Positions 33,228 to 42,518 of a stretch of 64,000 nucleotides of DNA are shown here, piece after piece (position 1 is the stretch's first letter; each line of letters begins with the position of its first letter). The DNA is taken from positions 2,418,001-2,482,000 of the forward strand of contig NZ_CP064653.1 of the NCBI RefSeq assembly GCF_015711015.1, written 5' to 3'. This DNA is from Methylomonas sp. LL1. GTDB lineage: Bacteria > Pseudomonadota > Gammaproteobacteria > Methylococcales > Methylomonadaceae. The position numbers were made by a program, and so were the translations under genes. Below the pieces are notes generated by a model. It saw nothing but the letters and a program-made list of their open reading frames with translations, was not told where the DNA came from and ran no database searches.

Positions 33228-34184
33228 TTAGAAATTTGACGATCTTTTACGATGCACACCAATTAATCCCAAAACAGCGCTGCCGAACAACCATAAAGCG
33301 CCGGGCACGGGCACTTGTGAAACAGTTAGCCTGTATCCATCATCTGTCGCGCCCCAAGAACCGTTCCGGTAGCCACCCAAAAAGATGGTATAAATTTGGC
33401 CGGCCTCGGCATCGAAACTAATGGTATTAAGGTTGACGGGATTAGCTCCACCGACGCTATAAGCGACAATATCGGTGATGGGAAGCAGGGTTCCAAGATC
33501 GAAATCAATCGTGTAAGGCGTTGAATCATCGGTAATCCCGTCTTGATTGTTGCCCGCATTCCAAGCGCTATGATGAGCATACCGGGTCATGGCATCCATA
33601 CCCTTAAAGACGGTAAAACCGAAGTTGGTACCGGATTGCAAAATACCTTGCAGCTCCAACGTAACCGTTCCACTGACATCGGTTCTAAACAGACCCGTAT
33701 CCAAGTTATGCCCCCAACCAACGGCCGAAGGCTTAAACGCATTTGCGTCACTCCAGGCCCCCTTAGCGGTATCGATATCCGCATAGACCCCATATTTTGC
33801 GAATGCGTCGAATGTGGAAATTTCGGCCGTGTTGCCCGTGTTGCCGGTAAACTCAAGCCCCCAGTTCATGTGGGCGCCGGTATAACCAAAGGGCGCGCTG
33901 GTCTGGCCACCGGTGCCGGCCCATTTTTGGGCAGCAATCGATCCAATAGTTTTAGTCTGCCAATAAGCACCGTTCGCCCAGCCGTCAGTGCCCCCATTTA
34001 AATTCTCGCCCCAGACTCCACCAGCCGTAGGATCGATGGTGTTGGTGCTGTTATCGGAACCGAGCCCGGTAGACAGGTTATACATAGTCGTCGAAACGGC
34101 CGACGCGTTGGATACCGCGCCTAGAGATAAAACCCCGGTGGTCAGCGCCAGCCTGACGGCACGGGCAAGCTTGGTTTTCTTCAT
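33228..34184 (-). CDS. PEP-CTERM-type secreted protein (exosortase substrate)
   Basis: 318 aa: signal peptide (to about SNASA, 29), a Gly/Thr/Asn-rich beta-type body with no recognised domain, and the sorting tail VPVPGALWLFGSAVLGLIGV followed by HRKR. The VPxPGALWLFGSxxLGL tail is the variant PEP-CTERM signal common in Methylococcales. Exosortase would cleave it after transport; the enzyme is not in this window. GAGGTGA precedes the ATG. Likely an envelope or exopolysaccharide-associated protein (inferred). Confidence 0.85.
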   Translation of the reverse strand: MKKTKLARAVRLALTTGVLSLGAVSNASAVSTTMYNLSTGLGSDNSTNTIDPTAGGVWGENLNGGTDGWANGAYWQTKTIGSIAAQKWAGTGGQTSAPFGYTGAHMNWGLEFTGNTGNTAEISTFDAFAKYGVYADIDTAKGAWSDANAFKPSAVGWGHNLDTGLFRTDVSGTVTLELQGILQSGTNFGFTVFKGMDAMTRYAHHSAWNAGNNQDGITDDSTPYTIDFDLGTLLPITDIVAYSVGGANPVNLNTISFDAEAGQIYTIFLGGYRNGSWGATDDGYRLTVSQVPVPGALWLFGSAVLGLIGVHRKRSSNF

Positions 34185-34785
34185 ATTGCTTCACCTCAGA
34201 TAGTATTTGTATTATGAAATTGACGCCAAGCGATTGAAGTTGGTTTTCCTTAACGAAGCGATGCGACGATCTTAGATAAGACTTGCAATTTCCAGCCTAT
34301 TAATAATGGGCGCGACTTTTCTCTTATGACACGACAAACAACTGTCAGTTTGCTCGTTTGGCAACTTTAATTTGAGCAAGTATTAAGCCAAACTTAGATG
34401 TCAATAAAATCATTAGGTTATGAACCATCAGAACTGGATAAATACGCGATATGCCATAATGTGCGCTATTTGGCGGGAACGTCAAAATATCTCCCAAGAC
34501 GGACGCACAGCTTAACAAGTCCACAACGAAGTGAACACCGACCCATTCCGGCCGAAAGGCATAACCAACTATCCGGACATTTCTTCACACTAACACCAGA
34601 ACACTGTCGGCATAATAAATACGGCATCAAGGGTCTACACGACAATGTCCCGCAAGCACTGCTGGTATGGCGCTTTTGAAGCGAGTAAAAAGCCCTTGCT
34701 AAAATACGGCGAGCGGCAAACAAGATAGCAGCCCTCAAGCGGTCCATGTACAATGCCGCCCAATTCCTCACTGTAAGCTAATACT
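34185..34785. other. 601-bp interval without a recognised gene
   Basis: Holds the PEP-CTERM gene promoter side (left, AT-rich) and the pssA promoter side (right). A 93-codon plus-strand frame at 34398-34679 lacks a ribosome site and protein-like composition. I found no tRNA, hairpin terminator or repeat of note. Confidence 0.5.
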
Positions 34786-35535
34786 ATGATAGATAAACAA
34801 CAGCCCAAGCGCCATCGAGGTATCTACCTGCTGCCTAACCTGTTCACCACCGGCGCCATGTTCGCCGGTTTTTACGCCATCACCTCGGCCATCAATGGCC
34901 GATTTGAAAATGCGGCGATTGCGATGTTTATCGCTATGGTGCTCGATGGCCTGGACGGCCGCGTGGCCCGCCTGACCAACACCCAAAGCGAATTCGGCGT
35001 GCAATACGACAGCCTGTCCGACATGGTATCTTTTGGCGCGGCACCGGCCATTGTCATGTATCTGTGGACACTCTCCAGCATGGGTCAGGTCGGCCTGTTT
35101 GCCGCGTTCGTACACATGGCCGGCGGCGCGCTGCGGCTGGCTCGTTTCAACACCCAGGTGGAAGTGGCCGACAAGCGTTATTTCCAGGGCCTGCCCAGCC
35201 CTGCTGCGGCGGCTATTTTGGCGGGTGGCCTGTGGTTTTGTATCGAAAACGGTTACGAGGTAGAAAACTTCAAATACGTGGTACTGATTACCACCATTAC
35301 CACCGGCCTGTTAATGGTCAGTAATTTCCGTTATTCCAGCTTCAAGGAACTCGATTTCAAGAACCGGGTACCGTTCATCGTTACGATATTGGCCATGCTG
35401 GCGATCAGCTTCGTGATGGCGCAACCTCAACGCATGTTGTTCCTGATTTCAGTCGGTTATGCCGCATCAGGACCGATTTTCACGCTGGTCATGCGCAAGA
35501 AACGATTGCAAAGCCGTAAGAGTCCCGAGTCATAG
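34786..35535 (+). CDS. pssA: CDP-diacylglycerol-serine O-phosphatidyltransferase
   Basis: 249 aa, the integral-membrane (type II, Bacillus-like) PssA. The CDP-alcohol phosphotransferase signature is complete: DGLDGRVAR, then G and YDSLSD (about residues 45-72). Six to eight helices follow. Makes phosphatidylserine, the precursor of phosphatidylethanolamine, important for intracytoplasmic membranes of methanotrophs. Two bases separate it from the CHAD gene. Confidence 0.93.
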   Translation: MIDKQQPKRHRGIYLLPNLFTTGAMFAGFYAITSAINGRFENAAIAMFIAMVLDGLDGRVARLTNTQSEFGVQYDSLSDMVSFGAAPAIVMYLWTLSSMGQVGLFAAFVHMAGGALRLARFNTQVEVADKRYFQGLPSPAAAAILAGGLWFCIENGYEVENFKYVVLITTITTGLLMVSNFRYSSFKELDFKNRVPFIVTILAMLAISFVMAQPQRMLFLISVGYAASGPIFTLVMRKKRLQSRKSPES

Positions 35536-35537
35536 CC

Positions 35538-36377
35538 ATGCATGACTGCAAGCTGCTAACACATGCGCTTGACAGTCTATGGGAAAAGTACCAAAAGCGC
35601 TTGGCAGACTGCCAACATGCAGCCGGCGAAGAAGCCGTGCACAAGCTGCGTATTGGCACCCGCCGCTTATTATCATTAATTGAATTACTTCAGGCGCTGA
35701 CGCCACAACCGGCTTTACGCAAGCTACGCAAGGCTCTGAAAGCCCAACTGGACGGCTTTGACCAACTCCGCGACACCCAGGTGATGCTGTTGGAAATTTC
35801 CGGCGCATTGGACGCACTACCGGAACTTGCGCCTTTCCAACGGCACCTGCGACTCACCGAACAACGGCTAGTGGCTCAGACCCCGCTTATCATCGAAACC
35901 ATACGCAGCAAAACACTGCATCGATTGCTGGAAAAAACCCGCAAACACCTGCTTGCCGAATTCGGCAAGTCCGAACTGAAACAACGGGTCATGAGCGTCA
36001 TCGACAACACTTACCAGACCGCGCTGGAACGCTATCAAGCTATCGACTCCAGCCAACCGGCCACGATACACCGCTTGCGTATCGCCGTGAAAAAACTGCG
36101 CTATATGCTGGCATCGGCTCAAATGCTGCTGCCGGCCTTGCCGGAAAATCACCCGCGGCAATTGCAGGATTATCTAACTCTCATGGGCGAAATTCAGAAT
36201 TCCCGCGTGTTCTTGAGTAGCCTAACTAGTTTTTTCGCCGACCAACCACCCGCATCCGTCCAAACGCATTATCAACAACGCCACCGGGCTCTACTGGATG
36301 TTTATATGAATAGGCGCGCCGAGCTCTTACGATTCTGGCGTTCCGAGCCAAATCAGGCCTTTCCATGGGAATTTTGA
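35538..36377 (+). CDS. CHAD-domain protein
   Basis: 279 aa alpha-helical protein with the two conserved helical halves of CHAD: EAVHKLRIGTRRLLSLIELL near 30-50 and ATIHRLRIAVKKLRYMLASA near 175-195, both carrying the H-x-x-R-(V/I)-x-x-(R/K)-(R/K) motif. CHAD domains bind inorganic polyphosphate through these basic faces. No CYTH/triphosphatase domain is fused, unlike YgiF-type proteins. Coupled to pssA. Confidence 0.88.
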   Translation: MHDCKLLTHALDSLWEKYQKRLADCQHAAGEEAVHKLRIGTRRLLSLIELLQALTPQPALRKLRKALKAQLDGFDQLRDTQVMLLEISGALDALPELAPFQRHLRLTEQRLVAQTPLIIETIRSKTLHRLLEKTRKHLLAEFGKSELKQRVMSVIDNTYQTALERYQAIDSSQPATIHRLRIAVKKLRYMLASAQMLLPALPENHPRQLQDYLTLMGEIQNSRVFLSSLTSFFADQPPASVQTHYQQRHRALLDVYMNRRAELLRFWRSEPNQAFPWEF

Positions 36378-36603
36378 ATGTCTATCGGGATTGACGGCCA
36401 AGCTAAACAGCGGGATACAATCGGCATTGCCGCTAACATCCAGACGACAACCGGCTATAAGATCGAAGCAACCTAGGATTAATGGCGGGCGTCAAGCATG
36501 GACTGAATTTTGACTGCCCACCAAGTAAAGGAAAATATTATTTTGAAAAACTCGATAAAAACCGAGTCGTTACCACTATCGTTTTCGGAGTGTAACGTCC
36601 TAA

Positions 36604-36993
36604 TTATTTTTTATTAAAAAAATACACGTCGCCAAATTTACCTTTCAGGGTCATAGTTTTGTCGTCTTTTTCCACCAACGAAAATACGTCGAATTTATCC
36701 GACCGTCCCAAAATAGATATTTTTAACTTGCCGTCTTCCACTTCGTAATTGACGGGAGACTGGTCATAAAAAGTCCCTTCGCGCGGAATATGGGTAATGG
36801 TGACTTTGCCCCCCTTGAAATCCCAGGTATCTTCCCGCTTCAAAATTTCATTGCTGGCCATCGATTTTTTTGTATGATCCAGTTTCCATGCGCCCTGAAT
36901 TTCATCCGCCGATTTCAAAGTAACATCCGCATAAGCAGCCGGAACAAACAAGGATAAACTCAACAAAACTGTCGCCACATTTATTTTTTTCAT
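36604..36993 (-). CDS. Small secreted lipocalin-like protein, function unknown
   Basis: 129 aa from the ATG at 36993 with AGGAGA upstream. Signal peptide ending VPAAYA (about 21), then a beta-rich domain with IQGAWKLDHTKK, TWDFKGGKVTITHIP, YEVEDGKLKISILG and KTMTLKGKFGDVYFF, the pattern of small lipocalin-like/DUF4488-type barrels. Low GC relative to neighbours. It stands alone between AT-rich spacers (36378-36603 and 36994-37201), in which I saw no gene. Confidence 0.65.
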   Translation of the reverse strand: MKKINVATVLLSLSLFVPAAYADVTLKSADEIQGAWKLDHTKKSMASNEILKREDTWDFKGGKVTITHIPREGTFYDQSPVNYEVEDGKLKISILGRSDKFDVFSLVEKDDKTMTLKGKFGDVYFFNKK

Positions 36994-37201
36994 TATTATT
37001 CTCCTATTTTTAATTAGCACGTTTTGAATTCTACTCGCCCATATTGGATAATCAAAGGAAAGAAAATGGAATCAGGCCGATTTGCTAAATACCGCTGTTA
37101 ACCCTCAAAAATTCGGCCATACCCGCATGGAATTCAACATCCAATAAGAGCTTAACCCGAGCCTGCTACATGAGAAAAATGCAAATATCTTTTTCAAAAG
37201 A

Positions 37202-37606
37202 TCAATGCTTGCCCGGCTCCAACTTAACCCCTCGGCGTTCGTAAGTCACATAAGCTTGAATCGCAACCATTTTCGGGTCATCGGCCGCTAGCGGCTGGCC
37301 TTCCAGCGGATTACGCAAACACCAGTTGACCATTTCCCACAAAGGAATCACCTTACCGATTTGTTTCTGGAACTTGGGATAGGTTTCCGGATGGGTATTG
37401 GCGGCGTTGGGGTGGCATTGCGCACAGGCCACACCGTTGCTGCCCAGCGTCGGACTGGTCCATAATTCCCTACCCTGCTTGACGCTATCCATGAATTGCT
37501 GTTGCCAACGCTGCTCGTCGTCCGGCGTGAACTCATCGGCCCTTGTCGCCGCAGCGTGTAGCGTAATAACCGAAAGCACTATTAGAGAATATTTCGATGA
37601 TTTCAT
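37202..37606 (-). CDS. Monohaem c-type cytochrome
   Basis: 134 aa from the ATG at 37606, chosen for its AGGAG; an upstream in-frame start at 37657 lies in the phosphoesterase gene. Signal peptide ending AAATRA (about 24), one haem motif CAQCH preceded by GRELWTSPTLGSNGVA, then PETYPKFQKQIGKVIPLWEM and WCLRNPLEG, resembling SoxA/TsdA-type cytochrome c domains. The axial ligand beyond CxxCH is not certain. Third gene of a redox operon with a phosphoesterase and a MauG-like peroxidase. Confidence 0.8.
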   Translation of the reverse strand: MKSSKYSLIVLSVITLHAAATRADEFTPDDEQRWQQQFMDSVKQGRELWTSPTLGSNGVACAQCHPNAANTHPETYPKFQKQIGKVIPLWEMVNWCLRNPLEGQPLAADDPKMVAIQAYVTYERRGVKLEPGKH

Positions 37607-37625
37607 AGTATTGCTCCTATCCCGA

Positions 37626-38702
37626 TTAGTAGTGGCGTTGCGGGTTGATTCGCGCATTTTCCGCCTGATAATCCCTGTCCTGCGGCTGTTTTTTCAAATT
37701 ATCGAAACGCACCACCCGGTCCGTGTTGTTGTACAAGGTAAAATTCAAATCGACGTTGCCATTGGCGACATTAATGAACTGCCAACCGGTAGCGTCTCGT
37801 TCGAAAAACGGATCGGCCCGGTTCATCGGCACCGTCAGTTTGGGCAGGTATTGCTCGGCTTGCGCGTAAGTCGATGGATAGGGCCAGGGCCAAGCGGTGG
37901 CCATCACCGAATTGAAGCTGATGTTGCCGATCTGGTTGTATTGAATCTGATGCACATGGCCGTAGATCACCGAAACCTTTTTATAGGGTTTCAGCAAGGC
38001 CTGAATCTGCTCGGCATCCTCGGTCCAGAAATTCCAGCCCTTATAGATTTTTTGCAGCGGCGAATGCGAGAACACCACGATCGGCACGGTCTTGGCGACC
38101 TTGTCCAAATCCTGTTTCAGCCACTTGCTCTGTTCGTCGCCAACCATGAACGGCGAGCCGTTGGGATTATCCAGCCCGGCCATTTCCAACATGCGTTGTT
38201 CCGCAGTCGGCCAACGTTTGTAAGTCCAGTCATCATAGGTACGAATGCTGTTCAGCACGATGAAATGCACGCCCTTATGGTCGAAACTGTAGTACTGCGG
38301 TCCGAACAGTTTTTCCCAATAGGCGCCAAGGTCGAGATAATAATCATGCTCACCCATCACATAACGCAACTTGTGACTCAAAGCGGACATGATCTCGGCG
38401 CCGTGATCCAGTTCCTCCTTGCTGCCAAGCTGAGCCAAATCGCCGCCGAACATGACGAAATCCGGTTTAGGCGTCAGCAGATTGGCCTCGGCCACGGCCC
38501 GTTTCAAGCCCATGTCCCAGTTTCTGACGAAGCGCGCGCCCTTGATGTGCTGGATATGGGCGTCGGATATATAGGCAAAGCTGAAATTCTGGCTGGGTTC
38601 GGCGAATGCCAACTCCACTAGGCTGATTGGCAAGGTACTTCCCAGCGCCAGAGCACCACCGGTTTTTAGGAACTGGCGGCGGCTACGATTAATGTTTTTC
38701 AT
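37626..38702 (-). CDS. Tat-exported metallophosphoesterase
   Basis: 358 aa. Twin-arginine signal SRRQFLKTGGALALGSTLPI at 6-25, so it is folded before export, usually because of a metal cofactor. Calcineurin-like core: DAH (about 46), GGDLAQ (about 86), GEHD (NHE/D-like, about 116), a histidine in SHSPL and GHVH. Binuclear metal site predicted. Resembles the purple-acid/CpdA-like group; substrate unknown. Overlaps the MauG-like gene by 14 bp. Confidence 0.88.
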   Translation of the reverse strand: MKNINRSRRQFLKTGGALALGSTLPISLVELAFAEPSQNFSFAYISDAHIQHIKGARFVRNWDMGLKRAVAEANLLTPKPDFVMFGGDLAQLGSKEELDHGAEIMSALSHKLRYVMGEHDYYLDLGAYWEKLFGPQYYSFDHKGVHFIVLNSIRTYDDWTYKRWPTAEQRMLEMAGLDNPNGSPFMVGDEQSKWLKQDLDKVAKTVPIVVFSHSPLQKIYKGWNFWTEDAEQIQALLKPYKKVSVIYGHVHQIQYNQIGNISFNSVMATAWPWPYPSTYAQAEQYLPKLTVPMNRADPFFERDATGWQFINVANGNVDLNFTLYNNTDRVVRFDNLKKQPQDRDYQAENARINPQRHY

Positions 38703-39888
38703 GATGGTCTCCTTGCGTAGCGGCTACGGGACGGGGTTTAGCAAACTGTTCGCTGGTTAACGCATCCATAAACGCCACCAAATCGTCGATTTGCGCGTCG
38801 CTCAGATTCAACGGTCGAATGCCTCCGCTCAAAAATGCATTGACCTGGGCGTTGGCCGGCGTGACGCCGCCGTTGTTGTAATGGATTACCACCTCTTTCA
38901 AGGTTTTCAAGCTGCCGTCGTGCATGTACGGCGCCGTCAATGCAATATTGCGCAAGGTCGGGGTTTTGAAAGCACCCAAGTCATTAAAACCATCGGTCAC
39001 CGCGAAACGCCCCAACTCGGACGATTTTTTGTCGGTCAGCACCATTTTGTCGACATCGCCGCCCTTGGCCTTGGCTTCCAGAAATGCCGGCGCCAGACGA
39101 GGCACGTCACCCTGAATCGCGTTGATACCCACGCCGATGTTATGAAAACGGCTGTCGCTAAACAAGGCATGATCCTGTTCTATGCTGTGGCAGGACACGC
39201 AACGGCCCTGCGCTAAAAACACTTGAAAGCCGCGATGCTGCTGTTCGGTCAACGCCGATTTATCGCCTTTAAAATAAAACCGGTCAAAAGCTGAATTGCC
39301 GGCGACGATGCTGCGCTCGAAACTGGCGATGGCTTTTGACACATGATCCATGCTCAGTTGCTCGCCGCCGGCGTTGAATACTTGTTTAAATGCCGCTTGA
39401 TATTCCGGATCGCTCCGCACGATTTGTAGTATCGGTTCGTGATTGGCCAGACCGGCTTCGACCGGATTGACGAAGGGGCCTTTCGATTGACCTTCCAGAT
39501 CCGGCTCGCGCCCATCCCAAAACTGGGATTTGTAAAACGCGGCGTTGATCACGGTCGGCGCATTGCGGGTGCCTCTCAGACCATGATGCCCGATCGATAC
39601 CGGCAAGTTATCGGTAAAGCCTTTGTCGCCATCATGGCAGGACGAGCAACTGATGGTACCGTCGATCGAAAAACGCTTGTCGTGAAACAGCTTGTCGCCG
39701 AGGGCGATTTTAGCCGGAGTTTGCGGATTATTGGCGGGAACGGGAACGGGCGGAAGCCCCAGTAACGGATTGGAATCGCCGGCGTTGGTTGCTGGCGTGG
39801 CAACTGCCGCTGAGGATTGCTGACTATAAACCGCCTGGCTACAACTCAAGACAGCCGCGCTGAGCGTGATTAACAACAATGGGCGCAT
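38689..39888 (-). CDS. MauG/CcpA-type dihaem cytochrome c peroxidase
   Basis: 399 aa from the ATG at 39888, which has AGGAGG; the frame continues to 39948. Signal peptide, then two haem sites: CSSCH (about 85) in the N-terminal domain with RGTRNAPTVINAAFY and WDGREPDLE, and CVSCH (about 232) in the second domain, followed by FKTPTLRNIALTAPYMHDGS. These are hallmarks of the dihaem peroxidase/MauG family. Periplasmic. First gene of an operon with the Tat phosphoesterase and monohaem cytochrome. The interval 39889-40089 upstream has no gene; promoter not resolved. Confidence 0.9.
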   Translation of the reverse strand: MRPLLLITLSAAVLSCSQAVYSQQSSAAVATPATNAGDSNPLLGLPPVPVPANNPQTPAKIALGDKLFHDKRFSIDGTISCSSCHDGDKGFTDNLPVSIGHHGLRGTRNAPTVINAAFYKSQFWDGREPDLEGQSKGPFVNPVEAGLANHEPILQIVRSDPEYQAAFKQVFNAGGEQLSMDHVSKAIASFERSIVAGNSAFDRFYFKGDKSALTEQQHRGFQVFLAQGRCVSCHSIEQDHALFSDSRFHNIGVGINAIQGDVPRLAPAFLEAKAKGGDVDKMVLTDKKSSELGRFAVTDGFNDLGAFKTPTLRNIALTAPYMHDGSLKTLKEVVIHYNNGGVTPANAQVNAFLSGGIRPLNLSDAQIDDLVAFMDALTSEQFAKPRPVAATQGDHHEKH

Positions 39889-40089
39889 GATGGCCTCCTG
39901 GTATTGTTTGTATTTATTACAAATGACGACAAACCTGACGGTAAACACCTAGGTTTTAAGCTGACTCTCCTGAAAATATACGGTTTAGATGGTCGGAACT
40001 TTAGACCGGTTTGTGGATTAAGACAATCCCGAAATAGATCAAGCCACTTGCTGAATCAGCGGAAAAATCCGGATAGCCGCCAGGCCTGA

Positions 40090-41400
40090 TCAAAGTTTAC
40101 GTAAAAAATCCAGTTTGCTTTTGATCTTGATCTCCAATCCCCGCTCGACCGGCTGGTAATATCGCCGATTTTTCAGGGCTTCCGGAAAATAATTTTCGCC
40201 TGCGGCATAGGCGTTGGCCTCGTCATGTGCGTAGCGGTAGTCGGCGCCATGCCCCAACTCCTTCATCAGCTTAGTCGGTGCGTTGCGCAAATGTATCGGC
40301 ACTTCCAACGAACCGCTGTTACGGGCATCGGCCATGGCCGCTTTATAAGCCACGTACACCGCGTTGCTTTTGGGCGCGCAAGCCAGGTAGACAACGGCCT
40401 GTGCCAGCGCTAATTCGCCTTCCGGGCTCCCCAGACGTTCGTAGGCATGGGCGGCATTCAAGGCCAGTTCCAGACCGCGCGGATCGGCGTTGCCAATGTC
40501 TTCCGAGGCCATCCGCACCACCCGGCGGGCGATATACAACGGGTCGCAACCGCCGTCCAGCATCCGGCAAAACCAGTACAAGGCCGCATCCGGATCGGTA
40601 CCGCGCACCGATTTGTGCAGAGCCGAAATCTGATCGTAAAAAATATCGCCCCCCTTATCGAAACGGGCAGCGTGGCCTTGCAGCACTTCCTCCAGCACTT
40701 CTTGGTTGACAACTTCCCGGTCATCGACAATTTCCGCCAGATCGGCTGCAATTTGCAGGATATTCAAACAGCGGCGGGCATCGCCGTCGGCGGCCTTGGC
40801 GATCATTTCCAACACCTCCGCGCTGATCACCAGATTGTGATCGCCCAACCCACGTTGTTTATCGGTCAACGCGTTTTGCAGCAATGCCACCAGCGCCTCG
40901 GGCTCTATGCTGCGCATCACGTAGACCCTGAGCCGCGACAGCAATGCGTTATTCAGTTCGAACGACGGGTTTTCGGTGGTGGCGCCGAACAGGATGATGG
41001 CGCCGCTTTCGATCGGCGCCAGCAACGAATCCTGTTGGCTTTTGGAAAAACGGTGAATTTCGTCGATGAACACCACAGTATTCAGGTTGCGAGTCAACTT
41101 GACGTCTTCGGCTTCGGCGACCGCTGCGCGGATTTCCTTGACCCCAGCCATCACCGCCGACAACTCGATGAAATGGCAATGGGCACTGCTGGCGATGATC
41201 TTGGCCAACGTGGTTTTGCCGACACCGGGCGGGCCCCAGAACACCAGCGAATGCGGCGTGCCTTGTTCGATCGCGGCGCGCAATGACTTACCCTTGGCCA
41301 GCAAATGCTGCTGGCCGATGAATTCGTCCAATGTCGCCGGCCGCATTCTGGCCGCCAATGGCGCATCGGGCTGAGGTATAAATGTATGGGCTTTAGTCAT
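40090..41400 (-). CDS. rarA: Replication-associated recombination protein A (AAA+ ATPase)
   Basis: 436 aa from the ATG at 41400; a frame to 41439 adds unlikely residues. Clamp-loader-like AAA+ protein acting at stalled forks. Seen: PLAARMRPATLDEFIGQQHL, Walker A GPPGVGKTT, Walker B VVFIDEIHRF, sensor FGATTENPSFELN, then the C-terminal MgsA tetramerisation domain with GTDPDAALYWFCRMLDGG and LPKxY-like VPIHLRNAPTKLMKELG. Divergent from accA. Confidence 0.95.
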   Translation of the reverse strand: MTKAHTFIPQPDAPLAARMRPATLDEFIGQQHLLAKGKSLRAAIEQGTPHSLVFWGPPGVGKTTLAKIIASSAHCHFIELSAVMAGVKEIRAAVAEAEDVKLTRNLNTVVFIDEIHRFSKSQQDSLLAPIESGAIILFGATTENPSFELNNALLSRLRVYVMRSIEPEALVALLQNALTDKQRGLGDHNLVISAEVLEMIAKAADGDARRCLNILQIAADLAEIVDDREVVNQEVLEEVLQGHAARFDKGGDIFYDQISALHKSVRGTDPDAALYWFCRMLDGGCDPLYIARRVVRMASEDIGNADPRGLELALNAAHAYERLGSPEGELALAQAVVYLACAPKSNAVYVAYKAAMADARNSGSLEVPIHLRNAPTKLMKELGHGADYRYAHDEANAYAAGENYFPEALKNRRYYQPVERGLEIKIKSKLDFLRKL

Positions 41401-41481
41401 GATCAAGTAAAACAGATAGGCAATAGCGCCATTTTTCATTAGAATTGCCGGCCATTTTATTGATTCTGACGCCGGATTGAC

Positions 41482-42456
41482 ATGGATTTAAAATTTTTAG
41501 ATTTCGAACAGCCTATCGCCGAACTGCAAGCCAAGATCGAAGAACTGCGCAAGGTGGAGCTGGACAACAATTTCGATATTTCGGAAACCCTGAAACTGCT
41601 CGAACAAAAATGCGAAGGCCTGACCGAGAGCATTTTCAGCAACTTGTCGGATTGGCAGATTTCTCAACTATCCAGACATCCCGGCCGCCCCTACACGCTG
41701 GATTACATCGACCTGATATTTACCGATTTCCACGAACTGCATGGCGACCGGGCCTACGCCGATGATCCGGCCATCGTCTGTGGACTGGCACGCATGGACG
41801 GTCAACCTGTCGTCGTGATCGGCCATCAAAAAGGCCGCGACACCAAGGAAAAAATTTACCGCAATTTCGGCATGCCGCGCCCCGAAGGCTACCGCAAAGC
41901 CTTGCGGGTCATGAAACTGGCGGAGCGCTTCAAACTGCCCATCATCTGTTTGATCGACACCCCTGGCGCCTACCCCGGCATCGGCGCCGAGGAACGTGGT
42001 CAAAGCGAGGCGATTGCCCGCAACCTGTTCGAAATGTCCAAGCTGAAGACTCCGATCATCTGCACCGTCATCGGCGAGGGTGGCTCCGGCGGCGCGTTGG
42101 CGATCGGCGTCGGCGACCGTTTGTTGATGCTGGAGTACAGCACTTATGCGGTGATTTCACCGGAAGGTTGCGCCTCGATTCTGTGGAAAAGCGCCGACAA
42201 GGCCCAACTGGCCGCCGAAGCGATGGGCATTACTTCCGACCGGGTCCGTGAGCAAGGCTTTCTGGATGAAGTGGTACGGGAACCGGTCGGCGGCGGCCAT
42301 CGCAACTTCGAAAAAGTTGCGATGAATCTACGCGAAGCGCTGTTGCGGCATCTGGACGAACTGAATCTGGAAGCGCAAAACCTGGATAAAATGCTGGAAA
42401 AACGCTATCAACGCATCATGCGTTTCGGGGCTTATATCGAAGAACCGGTTAAATAA
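41482..42456 (+). CDS. accA: Acetyl-CoA carboxylase carboxyltransferase subunit alpha
   Basis: 324 aa, family length. N-terminal coiled segment ([17 protein letters not shown]) and the carboxyltransferase core with [46 protein letters not shown] and [15 protein letters not shown]. Works with AccD in malonyl-CoA formation. Followed by a terminator and then tilS, a common gammaproteobacterial order. Confidence 0.97.
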   Translation: MDLKFLDFEQPIAELQAKIEELRKVELDNNFDISETLKLLEQKCEGLTESIFSNLSDWQISQLSRHPGRPYTLDYIDLIFTDFHELHGDRAYADDPAIVCGLARMDGQPVVVIGHQKGRDTKEKIYRNFGMPRPEGYRKALRVMKLAERFKLPIICLIDTPGAYPGIGAEERGQSEAIARNLFEMSKLKTPIICTVIGEGGSGGALAIGVGDRLLMLEYSTYAVISPEGCASILWKSADKAQLAAEAMGITSDRVREQGFLDEVVREPVGGGHRNFEKVAMNLREALLRHLDELNLEAQNLDKMLEKRYQRIMRFGAYIEEPVK

Positions 42457-42478
42457 GTTTCACCGCTTTAAGCACCCG

Positions 42479-42506
42479 AAAAGGCCGATTAACCCCGGCC
42501 TTTTTT
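42479..42506 (+). terminator. Rho-independent terminator of accA
   Basis: AAAAGGCCG (42479-42487), loop of eight, CGGCCTTTT (42496-42504) and more T, directly ahead of tilS. Confidence 0.9.
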
Positions 42507-42518
42507 ATTGGACTAACC

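Noticed and set aside
34398-34679. 93-codon frame in the pssA upstream region
   Set aside because: No ribosome site, atypical composition and no recognisable protein pattern.
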